Shown piece by piece: positions 18,385-27,311 of a DNA stretch of 64,000 bases (within the stretch, counting starts at the first letter, position 1; the number at the start of each line of letters is the position of its first letter). The position numbers and the translations under genes are program-made. The notes below the pieces were generated by a model. It saw nothing but the letters and a program-made list of their open reading frames with translations. It did no database searches and was not told the origin of the DNA. The stretch comes from Rhodospirillales bacterium (GTDB lineage: Bacteria > Pseudomonadota > Alphaproteobacteria > Reyranellales > Reyranellaceae). The DNA lies in contig CP064988.1 of the NCBI GenBank assembly GCA_016699855.1, positions 4,368,501 through 4,432,500 on the forward strand. Reading direction: 5' to 3'.

Positions 18385-19926
18385 TCAGAGCCGGTTGGGG
18401 CCGTCGAACGCTTCGGCCTCGGTGGAGCGCGAGCGCGAGGCGCCCGCCGCGCGGCGCTGCCAGTCGCGGAACGCGACCAGATCCTGCGGGGCGAGGCGGC
18501 CGGTGCCGCCGATGTACGGCGCCGGGTTGACGAATTGGCCGTCGACCAGCACGCAGAAGTGCAGGTGAGGCCCGGTCGAGCGGCCGGTGCTCCCGACGTA
18601 GCCGATCACCTGGCCCTTGCGGACGCGCGTGCCCGGACCGACGCCGGCCACGAAATTCGACATGTGGCTGTAGCTGGTGGCCAGCGAGTCGGAGTGCACG
18701 ACGCGCACCGTCTTGCCGTAGTTGTAGTACCAGCCGGCGTAGTCGACGACGCCGTCGGCGGCCGCGACGATCGGCGTGCCGTAGCGGCCGGCGATGTCGG
18801 CGCCGTTGTGGAAGGCGTACCAGCGCCCGAGGCGGCGGGGGCCGAACGAGGAGGAGATGTGGCTGCCCTCGATCGGCAGGGTCATCGAGGAGTCGCCGAC
18901 GCGGTTGCCGTGCTCGTCGAAGAAGCCCTCGGGCTGGCCCTTGGGCGCGAACCACCAGATCTGCCCGCGCGACGAGCGGTCGTAGATCGTCGCGGTCAGC
19001 AGCCGGACCTGGCCGTCGTCGGCGCGGCCGTGCACCATCTCGATGCTGGCGGACCGCACGTCGAGGGTGGCCGGCGCCACGGCGGCGAGCGCCTGGGCCG
19101 CCGATTGCGCGGTGTGGGTGTCGATGCCGGCACGGGCCAGGGCGATATTGGCGTTGCCGTTGGCGGAGACGCGGCTGGTGCCGATCGACTTCGGGGCGAT
19201 CGACCGGGTCGACGGCAGGGCCACGCGGACGCTGCCGCCGCCTTCGCTGTTCCAGCGGCGGTGGTCGTCCTCGACGCCCTCCGGACGCGGCGACTCGCCG
19301 CCGGCGCCTTCACCGCCGCGCAGGGTGGCGACGCTCGTCGATCCGACGGCACCGGTCGCGGTGAAACCACCCGACGCGGCGCGCTGGACGTCGACCACCG
19401 GACCGGCGGCGCCGGCGAGGTAGATCTGGAGGGTCTGGAGCTGGCGGCCTTCGGTCGGCGCCGGCGAGAACGTGGCCCGCCCCGAATGCCCGCCGGTGAG
19501 CGGCGTGCGGCCCATCGCCTTGGCGGCGGCTTTGGCGGCGGCCTCGGCGTCCGCGGGGCCGACGCCCAGCGCGGCCAACTGGTCGACGAGCGGCTTCGAG
19601 GGATCGACAGAGAATGGAACGGCCTCGGGCTCGCTCGGCGCGGCGCCGCCGGGCGGCGTGCCCATGCGCGCCACCGCCGTCGTCGGGCGCTTGGCGGGGA
19701 TGGTGATCCGCTTGGCGCCCGGACTGGTGACGCCCGCCGCCTGTGGCTTGGCGGCCTGGGGTTTCGCGGCTTGCGGCTTGGCCGCCGGCTGGGCCACCGC
19801 CTGCTGCGGCGCCCGGATCGCCTGGGCGTTCGCCTGGCCCATCAGGCAGAGCGCGGACACGGCGCACATGGACGTCGTCATGGCGACGGCGAAGCGACGT
19901 GACCGTCGCGAGATCGTTTCCCGCAT
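18385..19926 (-). CDS. M23-family peptidoglycan metallopeptidase (LytM domain)
   Basis: The exported protein has 513 residues. A signal peptide with two arginines (ISRRSRRFAVAM) ends near GQANA-QA. Then comes a low-complexity stretch with three PQAAKPQAA-like repeats, a long middle region of unclear fold, and a C-terminal LytM domain. Zinc ligands are visible in FHNGADIAG (HxxxD, near residue 402) and GPHLHF (HxH, near residue 472). Such enzymes cut peptide cross-links in the cell wall or act as EnvC-like activators, but both metal motifs are complete here, so activity is likely. ATG at 19926 is preferred because of the signal peptide. Confidence 0.85.
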   Translation of the reverse strand: MRETISRRSRRFAVAMTTSMCAVSALCLMGQANAQAIRAPQQAVAQPAAKPQAAKPQAAKPQAAGVTSPGAKRITIPAKRPTTAVARMGTPPGGAAPSEPEAVPFSVDPSKPLVDQLAALGVGPADAEAAAKAAAKAMGRTPLTGGHSGRATFSPAPTEGRQLQTLQIYLAGAAGPVVDVQRAASGGFTATGAVGSTSVATLRGGEGAGGESPRPEGVEDDHRRWNSEGGGSVRVALPSTRSIAPKSIGTSRVSANGNANIALARAGIDTHTAQSAAQALAAVAPATLDVRSASIEMVHGRADDGQVRLLTATIYDRSSRGQIWWFAPKGQPEGFFDEHGNRVGDSSMTLPIEGSHISSSFGPRRLGRWYAFHNGADIAGRYGTPIVAAADGVVDYAGWYYNYGKTVRVVHSDSLATSYSHMSNFVAGVGPGTRVRKGQVIGYVGSTGRSTGPHLHFCVLVDGQFVNPAPYIGGTGRLAPQDLVAFRDWQRRAAGASRSRSTEAEAFDGPNRL

Positions 19927-20093
19927 GAAGAGCCCTATCCTGCAGAAGCCGACGAGCGGCGTTGGACCGGTTCTTGGGGCGGGGTGGGGCGATCCGCAGC
20001 GGCTCCGGAGATCCGGAAACCGGTGGATCGGCCCGCCCGGCCCATCACGTGGAAGTACTCTCAACAGACGCGGCGGGCGGAGTCCAGCGCCAA

Positions 20094-20115
20094 GTTGCAT
20101 ATTTGCAACAGTATA
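20094..20115 (-). promoter_or_regulatory. AT-rich dyad and possible -10 box upstream of the M23 gene
   Basis: GTTGCATATTTGCAAC at 20094-20109 is a 6-bp dyad with a 4-base spacer, directly next to TATACT (minus strand, 20110-20115). The surrounding 20090-20165 is the most AT-rich part of the 450-base gap between the peptidase and MFS genes. No good -35 box stands 16-18 bases from TATACT, so this is tentative. The remainder of 19927-20379 shows nothing else. Confidence 0.3.
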
Positions 20116-20379
20116 AGCGGAGTGAATCCTCAGCTAATTTTTGAGTCTATGCTCGGTATTTGATGCGCCGCGGCGTCCACGGCGACGCGTCCGCCGTGTG
20201 ACGGGATGGCGAAATCCCTGTGACGACAGACCGGACGGGATCGACGCGGCCACTGCCTGTCCTGCGCCGAACGCACTGTGGCCGATGCGCCATCCTTGCT
20301 ATCAGCGTCCCATGACAGGAACCCAGACGCGGCGTCGCGCCGCACGCGGGGCGGTCGCGCCGATGCCGCCGAGGCGCGG

Positions 20380-21702
20380 ATGACCGTCGCCGCCGACGCC
20401 GAGAGCGCGCCGTTCGACTGGGACGCCCCGGCCGTGCGCCGCGGCCGTCGGGTGGTGTTCGCCGTCCTGGCGGTGATTTTCGTGCTGTGCCAGTTCCAGC
20501 GTTCCGTGACCGGGGTGCTGGGCCCGACCTTGCGCGCCGAGATGGGGCTGACGGCCGAGGAGCTGGGTTGGATCACCGGCGCGTTCTTCTGGGGCGTGGC
20601 GGTGATGCAGATCCCGTCGGGCATCCTGTTCGACCACTACGGTCCCCGTCTGACCGTGTCCGTCAGCCTGGTCGCCGGCGTCGCCGGCGGCGGCCTGTTC
20701 GCCGTCGGCCGCGACTTCTGGACGCTGACGACCGGGATGGCCCTGCTGGGACTGGGGACGTCGGCGGTGCTGATGGGCGCCATCGTGCTGATCGGCCGCT
20801 GGTACGCGCCGCGGCGCTTCGCGACCATGGCGGCGGCGATGATGTCGCTGGGCTACGTCGGCAACCTGCTGGCCACCCAGCCCTTCGTCGAGCTGATCAA
20901 GCTGATCGAGGCGGCGGGCTTCGCCCATGGCTGGCGGATCGGCTTCGCGGCCGCCATCGCCGGCATGCTGGCCACCGCCGGCGCCATCCTCTGGATCGTG
21001 CGCGACGCGCCGCCCGGCTCGCCTTGGGACCGCCGCCGGCCGGAGCCGCTGATCGAGGTGGTGAAGGGCCTGCGCGAGGTGTTCCGCCACCCCGCCATGA
21101 TCGGTCTGTGCGGCGCGGCGGTGGTCGGCTACTCGACCAACTTCGCGCTGCGTGGCTTGTGGCTGGGCACCTACATGCTCGACGTCCACGGCATGGACGC
21201 CGACGCCCGAGGCACGGCGCTGCTGGTGATGGCGCTGTTCGGGACCGGCGGCATCTTCATGGCCGGCTGGCTGGCGGGACGCGCCCGTTCGCCGCGGCCG
21301 GTCGTGATCGGCTTCATCGCCACCACCGGCCTCTGCCTCGCCGTCCTGGTCGCCTGGCCGGGTATCCCGACCGCGGCGCTGATGGCGGTCCTGTTCCTGT
21401 TCTCGTCGGTCTCCAGCTTCTTCCCGGCCGTGCTCGAGCACGGCCGGTCGCTGTTCGACGACCGCCTGCGCGGCCGCTCGCTGACCTCGATCAACGTCTG
21501 GGTGTTCATCGGCGTGGGCGTCACGCAGCCGATCACCGGCTATGTCCTCGGCGCCTTCCCGGTGTCGGCCGGCGGCGCCCTCGGCGAGGATGCGTACCGC
21601 GCGCTGTTCGGCTATCTGCTCATCCCCGTGACCATCGGCGTGACGCTCTACGCCCGGTTCGGGACCTACGCGCCGGCGGCGCCGCGACGGACGGAAAAAT
21701 GA
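20380..21702 (+). CDS. Major facilitator superfamily transporter
   Basis: A 12-helix permease of 440 residues. The MFS loop 2-3 signature appears as GILFDHYGPRLT near residues 87-98, and RGLWLGTYMLDVHGMD marks the start of the second half. It resembles NNP/sugar-acid type carriers only in general. The start is ATG 20380 rather than the longer reading from 20278, whose first 34 codons lack conserved features. It overlaps the thioesterase gene by ATGA and is followed closely by an SDR and a monooxygenase, so it may import or export a compound handled by those enzymes. Confidence 0.85.
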   Translation: MTVAADAESAPFDWDAPAVRRGRRVVFAVLAVIFVLCQFQRSVTGVLGPTLRAEMGLTAEELGWITGAFFWGVAVMQIPSGILFDHYGPRLTVSVSLVAGVAGGGLFAVGRDFWTLTTGMALLGLGTSAVLMGAIVLIGRWYAPRRFATMAAAMMSLGYVGNLLATQPFVELIKLIEAAGFAHGWRIGFAAAIAGMLATAGAILWIVRDAPPGSPWDRRRPEPLIEVVKGLREVFRHPAMIGLCGAAVVGYSTNFALRGLWLGTYMLDVHGMDADARGTALLVMALFGTGGIFMAGWLAGRARSPRPVVIGFIATTGLCLAVLVAWPGIPTAALMAVLFLFSSVSSFFPAVLEHGRSLFDDRLRGRSLTSINVWVFIGVGVTQPITGYVLGAFPVSAGGALGEDAYRALFGYLLIPVTIGVTLYARFGTYAPAAPRRTEK

Positions 21703-22154
21703 CCAACGAAGAGATACTCGACAGTTTCCAGCGCGGCCGGCAGCCCGGCATCGCGACCCTCGGCGCCGAGGCGGTCGAGGTCGACGCCGAGGCCGGCCGC
21801 GTGGTGATGCGCTGCACGGCCACCGTGAACCACTGCCATTCGACCGCCGGGCACCCGCGCGGAGGCATCGTCCAGGGTGGATTCGTGACCGGCTGGCTCG
21901 ACACGTCGATGGCCCACGCCGCCATCGCGAAGTCGGCCTTCAAGCTGCTGGTCCCGACGCTGGAGGTTAAGGTGAGCTTCCTCAACGCCGCCCATCCGGG
22001 AATCTACCACGCCACCGGGCAGGTCGTGCGCTGGGGCCGCAACGTCGCCTTCCTCGACGCCCGCCTGGTCGACGCCGACGACAAGCTGATCGCGACCGCG
22101 ACGTCGACCGTCATGCTCGCGCCGGCGCCCGTCCGGCGGACGGCCGGCGTCTAG
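21699..22154 (+). CDS. PaaI-family hotdog thioesterase
   Basis: This hotdog-fold protein of 151 residues has the PaaI-type core HPRGGIVQGGFVTGWLDTSM near residues 51-70 and a second strand VKVSFLNAAHPG. Such enzymes hydrolyse small aromatic or acyl-CoA esters in the cytoplasm. Its start overlaps the MFS stop, and the SDR gene begins 10 bases later. The substrate is unknown. Confidence 0.8.
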   Translation: MTNEEILDSFQRGRQPGIATLGAEAVEVDAEAGRVVMRCTATVNHCHSTAGHPRGGIVQGGFVTGWLDTSMAHAAIAKSAFKLLVPTLEVKVSFLNAAHPGIYHATGQVVRWGRNVAFLDARLVDADDKLIATATSTVMLAPAPVRRTAGV

Positions 22155-22163
22155 GAGACCGAT

Positions 22164-22913
22164 ATGGCCGCTCCGTCGACCCGGCCGGTGGCGCTGGTCA
22201 CCGGCTCGACCTCCGGCATCGGCGCGGCCATCGCCCGCCGCCTCGCGGCCGATGGCTACGCCGTGGCGTTGCACTCGCGGTCGTCCGTCGAGGCCGGCGC
22301 GGCGATGGCGGCCGAGCTGCCGGGCGCCAGCTACACCCGCGCCGACCTCGCCGACGAGGCCGAGGCGCGGCGGCTGGTCGACGAGGTGGTCGCGCGCCAC
22401 GGCCGCCTCGACGTGCTGGTCAACAACGCCGGCCGCTCGATCCGCATCCCCCATGCCGATCTCGCGGCCGCGACGCCGGCGATCTGGCGCGAGCTGCTGG
22501 ACGTCAATCTGGTGGCGCCATGGGTATTGATCACGGCCGCCGAGGCGGCGCTGCGGGCCTCGGCCGAGGGCGGCAGGCCGGCGTCGATCGTCAATATCGG
22601 CACGCACGCCGCCGTACGGCCGAAGGGCGGCTCGATCCCGTACGCGGCCAGCAAGGCGGCGCTGCACCATGTCACCAAGCTGCTGGCGCTCAGCCTGGCG
22701 CCGGCGATCCGCGTCAACGCCGTCGCCCCCGGCCTGGTCGACACGCCGATGAGCGCCGGCTGGGAGGACGCCTACGCGCTGTGGAACACGAAATCGCCGA
22801 TGCGCCGCGTGGCGCGCCCGGAGGACGTCGCCGACATGGTCGCCTCCCTGCTGCGCAACGACTACGTCACCGGCGAGATCGTGCTGCTCGACGGCGGCCT
22901 CAACCTGACGTGA
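22164..22913 (+). CDS. Short-chain dehydrogenase/reductase
   Basis: A classical SDR of 249 residues with the NAD(P) motif TGSTSGIG at residues 14-21, NNAGRS near residue 89, and YAASKAALH (Tyr-x3-Lys) near residue 158. The expected catalytic serine position reads IVNIGTHAA, which places Thr or nothing at the usual Ser site, so the tetrad is not standard. It ends with the FabG-like VLLDGGLNLT. It is third in a four-gene operon with the MFS, thioesterase and monooxygenase genes. Confidence 0.85.
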   Translation: MAAPSTRPVALVTGSTSGIGAAIARRLAADGYAVALHSRSSVEAGAAMAAELPGASYTRADLADEAEARRLVDEVVARHGRLDVLVNNAGRSIRIPHADLAAATPAIWRELLDVNLVAPWVLITAAEAALRASAEGGRPASIVNIGTHAAVRPKGGSIPYAASKAALHHVTKLLALSLAPAIRVNAVAPGLVDTPMSAGWEDAYALWNTKSPMRRVARPEDVADMVASLLRNDYVTGEIVLLDGGLNLT

Positions 22914-22929
22914 GCCGGCGGGCCGGCCC

Positions 22930-23214
22930 GTGATCGGCGTCTGGATCGAGTACCGCGCGCGGCCGGGCCGCCGCGAGGAGTGCCTCGCGGCGCTGCGCCG
23001 CAACTGCGCCGAGACGCTGCGCGACGACGGCTGCCTGCGCATGGAGCTGGGGACGCCCGCCACCGGCGACGGCGCGACGATCGTGCTGAGCGAGCTGTGG
23101 CGCGACGAGGCGGCGCTGGCCGCCCATCGCGCCCGGCCCGGCCACGACGCCGGCCATGCCGCCGTCGACGCCCTGGTCGAGAGCCGCCGCGTGGTCCGCT
23201 ACGACCTCGCCTGA
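22930..23214 (+). CDS. Antibiotic biosynthesis monooxygenase (ABM)-domain protein
   Basis: A single ABM domain of 94 residues: VWIEYRARPGRREECLAAL, then SELWRDEAALAAHRARPG, the region around the conserved W and the H-x-x-x-P motif. ABM proteins are cofactor-free dimers that oxygenate quinols or act on small aromatics and some degrade heme. The start is a GTG 16 bases after the SDR stop. It closes the operon that begins at 20380. Confidence 0.75.
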   Translation: MIGVWIEYRARPGRREECLAALRRNCAETLRDDGCLRMELGTPATGDGATIVLSELWRDEAALAAHRARPGHDAGHAAVDALVESRRVVRYDLA

Positions 23215-23230
23215 CGCCGGCCGGGGCGTT

Positions 23231-23992
23231 CTACTTCGGCTCGGCCGCTCCCGCGCGGCGCACGGCGGCGCGCTTGCGCGCCACCATGTTCAGCGTCTCG
23301 ACGAACACCGAGAACGCCATCGCCGCGTAGATGTAGCCCTTGGGGATGTGCGCGCCGAAGCCCTCGGCGATCAGCGTCATGCCGATCATCAGCAGGAACG
23401 CCAGCGCCAGGATCACCAGCGACGGGTTGTTCTCGATGAAGCGCGCCATCGGGTCGGCGGCCACCAGCATCACCACCACGGTGATGACGACCGCGATCAC
23501 CATCACCGGGACGTGCGGCGTCATGCCGACCGCCGTGATGATGCTGTCGACCGAGAACACCAGGTCGAGGATCAGGATCTGGGTGATGGCGGCGCCGAAA
23601 CTGAGCCCCTTCGGACGCGCGTCGAACATGTCCGGCCCCGGATCGGGGTCGACGCTGTGGTGGATCTCCTTGGTCGCCTTCCACACCAGGAACAGGCCGC
23701 CGGCGATCAGGATCAGGTCGCGCCACGACAGCCCCTGGCCGAGCACCGTGAACACCGGCTCGGTCAGTCGCACGATGATGGCGATGGTGCCGAGCAGCCC
23801 CAGCCGCATCACCAGCGCCAGGCCGATGCCGATGCGCCGAGCCCGGGCGCGTTGCGCCTCCGGCAGCTTGTTCGTCAGGATCGAGATGAAAATGAGGTTG
23901 TCGATGCCGAGCACGACCTCGAGCGCGATCAACGTGATCAAGGCGACCCACACGGCCGGATCGGCCGCGAGCGTCATCAGAGAGTCCATCAT
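23231..23992 (-). CDS. TerC-family integral membrane protein
   Basis: The protein has 253 residues and seven or so membrane segments. Characteristic acidic motifs within helices are EVVLGIDNLIFISIL near residue 24 and LDLVFSVDSIITAVGM near residue 145, the metal-binding positions of the TerC/Alx family that exports manganese and other cations. The frame opens with GTG 24001, but tandem ATGs at 23992 and 23989 have a better-spaced GGGGTG. It converges with the plus-strand operon, leaving 16 bases between stops. Confidence 0.88.
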   Translation of the reverse strand: MMDSLMTLAADPAVWVALITLIALEVVLGIDNLIFISILTNKLPEAQRARARRIGIGLALVMRLGLLGTIAIIVRLTEPVFTVLGQGLSWRDLILIAGGLFLVWKATKEIHHSVDPDPGPDMFDARPKGLSFGAAITQILILDLVFSVDSIITAVGMTPHVPVMVIAVVITVVVMLVAADPMARFIENNPSLVILALAFLLMIGMTLIAEGFGAHIPKGYIYAAMAFSVFVETLNMVARKRAAVRRAGAAEPK

Positions 23993-24168
23993 CCGCGTCA
24001 CCCCAGGTCTGGTCCGCGTCGGCCGTCCGCCGGCCGCGCGGTTTGGTCCGAGGTGGCGTTCCCGAGCGCGGGTGTCAATGGCGGGCGCGCGCCGGCCGCC
24101 GCCGATTTGCCATCGACCGGAGGCGGCGCGCCGCTAGAATGCCCGGCGATCGAATCGGGGAGGAACCC

Positions 24169-25011
24169 ATGTCAGCGCAGCCGCAATCCGCCGAGACCCT
24201 GCCACCGGGCGTCAAGGTCAAGCCGTGGACGCCACCGGAGCGGATCACCGGCCAGATGCTGGCCGACGCCTCGCAGACGCTGATCGAGCAGCTGCGCATC
24301 CGCACCATGCCGATCGGCATGCGCCTGTTCGAGAACCCGGTCGAGATGGAGAAGATCAAGGGCCTCCGCCGCCCGACCGAGGGCTTCAAGTTCACGATGT
24401 GCCAGATGGTGACGCAGTCGCGCTGGTACGGTTTCACGCTCGGCATCACCGTCGACAACACCCGCGGCGGCAATTGCGGCGGCGTGGTCGGGCTGAACCA
24501 TCCCGGGGAGGGCTTCCTCTCGGGCGACCACATGAACGGCGTGTGGTTCGGCAACAAGGAGGCCTCGCGCATGCACCAGGCGACGATGCCGCGGGTGCCG
24601 CACGGCCGCTACAACGGTCTCGTCGTGGCGCCGCTGCGCGCCGCGCGGCTCGACCCGCCGGACATCTGCCTGTTCTACGGCACGCCCGGCCAGATGATCT
24701 ATTTCATCAACGGCCTGCAGTTCCACCGCTACAAGCGGTACGATTTCACCGTCACCGGCGAGAGCGCCTGCGCCGATTCGTGGGGCCGCGCCCTGTCGAC
24801 GCGGGAGACCTCGCTGTCGCTGCCGTGCTACGCCGAGCGCCGCTACGGCGGCGTGGCCGACGACGAGCTGCTGATGGCGTGCCCGCCCGACGAGTTCCTG
24901 CGCGCGGTCGAGGGCATGGGCCACCTCGCGAAGAACGGCCTGCGCTATCCGTTCCCGCCCTATGGCGCGGCGATGGATCCGGCGCTGGGGATGGCCAAGA
25001 GCTACAGCTGA
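24169..25011 (+). CDS. DUF169-family protein
   Basis: The 280-residue protein matches DUF169 (COG2043). Cysteines recur in TMCQMVTQSRW, GGNCGGVVGL, DICLFYGTP, ESACADSW and SLPCYAERRYGG, and the stretch RAARLDPPDICLFYGTPGQM is typical. The family has no settled function, and the cysteine pattern suggests metal or cofactor binding. ATG 24169 follows CGGGGAGGAACCC. Its stop overlaps the start of the 2H phosphoesterase gene (TGATG), which is itself followed by DUF2000. Confidence 0.75.
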   Translation: MSAQPQSAETLPPGVKVKPWTPPERITGQMLADASQTLIEQLRIRTMPIGMRLFENPVEMEKIKGLRRPTEGFKFTMCQMVTQSRWYGFTLGITVDNTRGGNCGGVVGLNHPGEGFLSGDHMNGVWFGNKEASRMHQATMPRVPHGRYNGLVVAPLRAARLDPPDICLFYGTPGQMIYFINGLQFHRYKRYDFTVTGESACADSWGRALSTRETSLSLPCYAERRYGGVADDELLMACPPDEFLRAVEGMGHLAKNGLRYPFPPYGAAMDPALGMAKSYS

Positions 25012-25631
25012 TGGCGGTCATCCCCTTTCCCGGCCCGCGGAGAGGGGAGGTCCCCGCGCCCCCGGCGGCCGCGCCGCCGGAACCGGCGCCCGCCGCGGCG
25101 CCGGCCGCGCGGCTCTACGTCGTCGCCGAGCCGGTGCTGGCGCCGGACGACGACGAAGCCCTCCGCCGGCTGCGCGCGCACTACCATCCGGCGGAGGCCG
25201 ACCGGATCGGGCCGCACGTCACGCTGGTGTTCGGCGCCGATGTCGCGGGCCGCGACGAGCTCGCCGCCGCGCTGACGGCCGCGGCCGGCGCGACCCGGCC
25301 GTTCTGGTTCGTGCTTCAGCGCCTGCGGGTCGACGCGCCGCCCGGCGCCGGCCGCGCCTGGCTCTACGCCGAGCCGGACGAGGGCACCGAGGAGTTCCGC
25401 GGTCTCTACGAGGCGCTCAACGATCCGATGTCGCCGCCGGCCGGTTCGGCGAAATCCTACGAGCCGCATCTGACGCTGGGCGTGTTCGCTTCGCCGATCG
25501 AGGCGGAGCGCATCGCCCGGATCGTCGAGACCCGGATCGTGCCGATGCACGGGCGGATCGAGGCGCTGCGGCTGGTCGAGGTCTCGGCCGGCGGGCTGGT
25601 CGAGATCGGGCGGTATCCGCTCGGCGGTTGA
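25011..25631 (+). CDS. 2'-5' RNA ligase/2H phosphoesterase-family protein
   Basis: The 206-residue protein begins with a Pro/Ala-rich segment and then a 2H domain. Both histidine signatures are present, HVTLVF near residue 66 and HLTLGV near residue 154, as in LigT/CPDase proteins that open 2',3'-cyclic phosphates or join RNA ends. Start ATG overlaps the DUF169 stop by one base, so translation is coupled. Confidence 0.8.
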   Translation: MAVIPFPGPRRGEVPAPPAAAPPEPAPAAAPAARLYVVAEPVLAPDDDEALRRLRAHYHPAEADRIGPHVTLVFGADVAGRDELAAALTAAAGATRPFWFVLQRLRVDAPPGAGRAWLYAEPDEGTEEFRGLYEALNDPMSPPAGSAKSYEPHLTLGVFASPIEAERIARIVETRIVPMHGRIEALRLVEVSAGGLVEIGRYPLGG

Positions 25632-25650
25632 GAGACGTTCGGAGACGGCG

Positions 25651-26079
25651 ATGGCGGACGGGGAGACGGTGCGTTTCGACACCAAGATCGCGATGGTGGT
25701 GCGGTCGGATCTAGCGGTGTGGCAGAAGCTCAACGTGGCGGCGTTCCTCAGCGGCGGCGTGGCGGCGGCGTTCCCGGAATGCGTCGGCGCGCCCTACGAG
25801 GACGGATCGGCGACGCGCTACCGCGCCCTGATCGGCCAGCCGATCCTGATCTACGGCGCCGACCGGCCGGCGCTGGCGCGCGCCCTCGACCGCGCGCTCC
25901 AGCGCGGCGTCGAGCCGGCGGTCTACACCGAGGAGATGTTCGCCACCGGCCACGACGCGGCCAACCGCGCCGTGGTCAAGGCGGTGGCGCGGTCCGATCT
26001 CAATCTGGTCGGCATCGCCGTGCGCGCCGAGCGCAAGACCGTCGACAAGATCGTCGACGGCCTGAAATTCCATCCCTGA
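25651..26079 (+). CDS. DUF2000-family protein
   Basis: The 142-residue protein matches DUF2000: DTKIAMVVRSDLAVWQKLNVAAFL at the start, then PILIYGADR and VYTEEMFATGHDAANR. Structures of the family have been placed in the peptidyl-tRNA hydrolase II-like fold, but no activity is established. It follows the 2H phosphoesterase gene by 19 bases and ends the operon. The next gene converges from the other strand. Confidence 0.8.
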   Translation: MADGETVRFDTKIAMVVRSDLAVWQKLNVAAFLSGGVAAAFPECVGAPYEDGSATRYRALIGQPILIYGADRPALARALDRALQRGVEPAVYTEEMFATGHDAANRAVVKAVARSDLNLVGIAVRAERKTVDKIVDGLKFHP

Positions 26080-26088
26080 GGCGTCGCG

Positions 26089-27141
26089 TCAGGGCACCAG
26101 CACGGCGCGGCCCATGATCAGGCCCTTGCGCAGCTCCTGCAGCGCCTCGTTGGCCTCGTCGAGCTTGCGCGTCGTCACGGGCACGGCCTTGACCTTGCCG
26201 TCGCGCACCAGCGCCATCATCTCCGACATCTCCGCCGGCGTGCCGGTGACCGAGCCCATGACGGCGGTGCCGGTGAACGCGAACATCGGCAGCGGCGTCG
26301 AGAACGTGCCGCCGAACAGGCCGACGATGATCAGGCGGCCGCCGCGCGCCAGCGCGCGCTGGCCGAACTGCGCCGTGCTCTCGGCGCCGACGAAGTCAAG
26401 CGCCGCGCCGACGCCGGTGCCGCCGGTCAGCTCCAGGATCGTCTTGCGCGCGTCCTTGTCGCGCGGGTCGATCGCGGCGCAGGCGCCGTTGGCCAGCGCC
26501 AGCTCGCGCTTCTTTGGATCGATGTCGGCCACGATCGGGTCGCGGCCCAGCACGGCGCGCGCGAACTGCACGCCCATCAGGCCGACGCCGCCGGCGCCGA
26601 TCACCAGCACCGGCTTGCCGATGTCGTTGCCGACCGCCTTCTTCACCGCGCCGAACGCGGTGATGCCTGAGCAGGCGTAGAGGCAGGCCAGCTCGGTGGG
26701 GATCGAGCCGTAGTCGAACAGGTACTTGGGATGCGGGCACACGACATGGTCGGCGAAGCCGCCGTCGGCGTTGACGCCCAGCGCGCGCGGCGTCGGGCAC
26801 AGGTTCTCGAGCCCGTTGTCGCAGTGCCAGCACTTGCCGCAGCCGATCCACGGATAGACCACGGCGTTCTGGCCGACCTTGGCGCCCTTGGCGTCGGGGC
26901 CCAGCGCCACCACCTCGCCGACGATCTCGTGTCCCATGATGCGCGGCGGGTTCATGGTCTTGGCGGTGGAGTACTTGTTGCCACCGCCCATGTCGAAATA
27001 GCCTTCCCACAGGTGCACGTCGCTGTGGCAGACGCCGGCGGCCGTGATCCGCACGATGACCTCCGTGCCCTTGGGCGCGGGCGTCGGCTCCTCGACGCGC
27101 TGCATCGGCTGACCGAATTCGACGACCTTGTAGCTCTTCAT
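26089..27141 (-). CDS. Zinc-dependent alcohol dehydrogenase
   Basis: A medium-chain dehydrogenase of 350 residues. Catalytic zinc ligands are in AAGVCHSDVH (Cys near 38) and GHEIVGEVVALG (His near 70). The structural zinc lobe shows GCGKCWHCDNGLENLC with four cysteines. The Rossmann motif VIGAGGVGLMG follows near residue 180. It oxidises alcohols or reduces aldehydes with NAD(P). No partner gene is next to it. It lies downstream of the Hsp20 gene on the same strand but a hairpin at 27249-27274 separates them. Confidence 0.88.
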   Translation of the reverse strand: MKSYKVVEFGQPMQRVEEPTPAPKGTEVIVRITAAGVCHSDVHLWEGYFDMGGGNKYSTAKTMNPPRIMGHEIVGEVVALGPDAKGAKVGQNAVVYPWIGCGKCWHCDNGLENLCPTPRALGVNADGGFADHVVCPHPKYLFDYGSIPTELACLYACSGITAFGAVKKAVGNDIGKPVLVIGAGGVGLMGVQFARAVLGRDPIVADIDPKKRELALANGACAAIDPRDKDARKTILELTGGTGVGAALDFVGAESTAQFGQRALARGGRLIIVGLFGGTFSTPLPMFAFTGTAVMGSVTGTPAEMSEMMALVRDGKVKAVPVTTRKLDEANEALQELRKGLIMGRAVLVP

Positions 27142-27248
27142 GGACCGCGTTCCCTCCGCTCGGCTCTTTTCGGCCGGCAGTCTACGGGAATCGCGCGGCG
27201 CGGCGCCACCGCGACGTGCCGGCGGCCGCGCCGCACGGCGGAAATGAA

Positions 27249-27274
27249 GAGCGCCGCGGTGGGCCGCGGCGCTC
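27249..27274 (-). terminator. Probable terminator after the first Hsp20 gene
   Basis: GAGCGCCGCGG and its exact complement CCGCGGCGCTC form an 11-bp stem with a 4-base loop, about 40 bases past the Hsp20 stop. On the minus strand it is followed by TTCATTTCC, a weak T tract. It probably separates hsp20 from the alcohol dehydrogenase gene. Confidence 0.5.
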
Positions 27275-27311
27275 CCGGAAGCGATCCTGATCCGGTCTAG
27301 GGGAAGGGGAG

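Noticed and set aside
19730..19800. Tandem CTTGGCGGCCTG-type DNA repeat as a regulatory array
   Set aside because: It encodes the PQAAKPQAA repeats of the M23 protein linker and is explained by the coding sequence.
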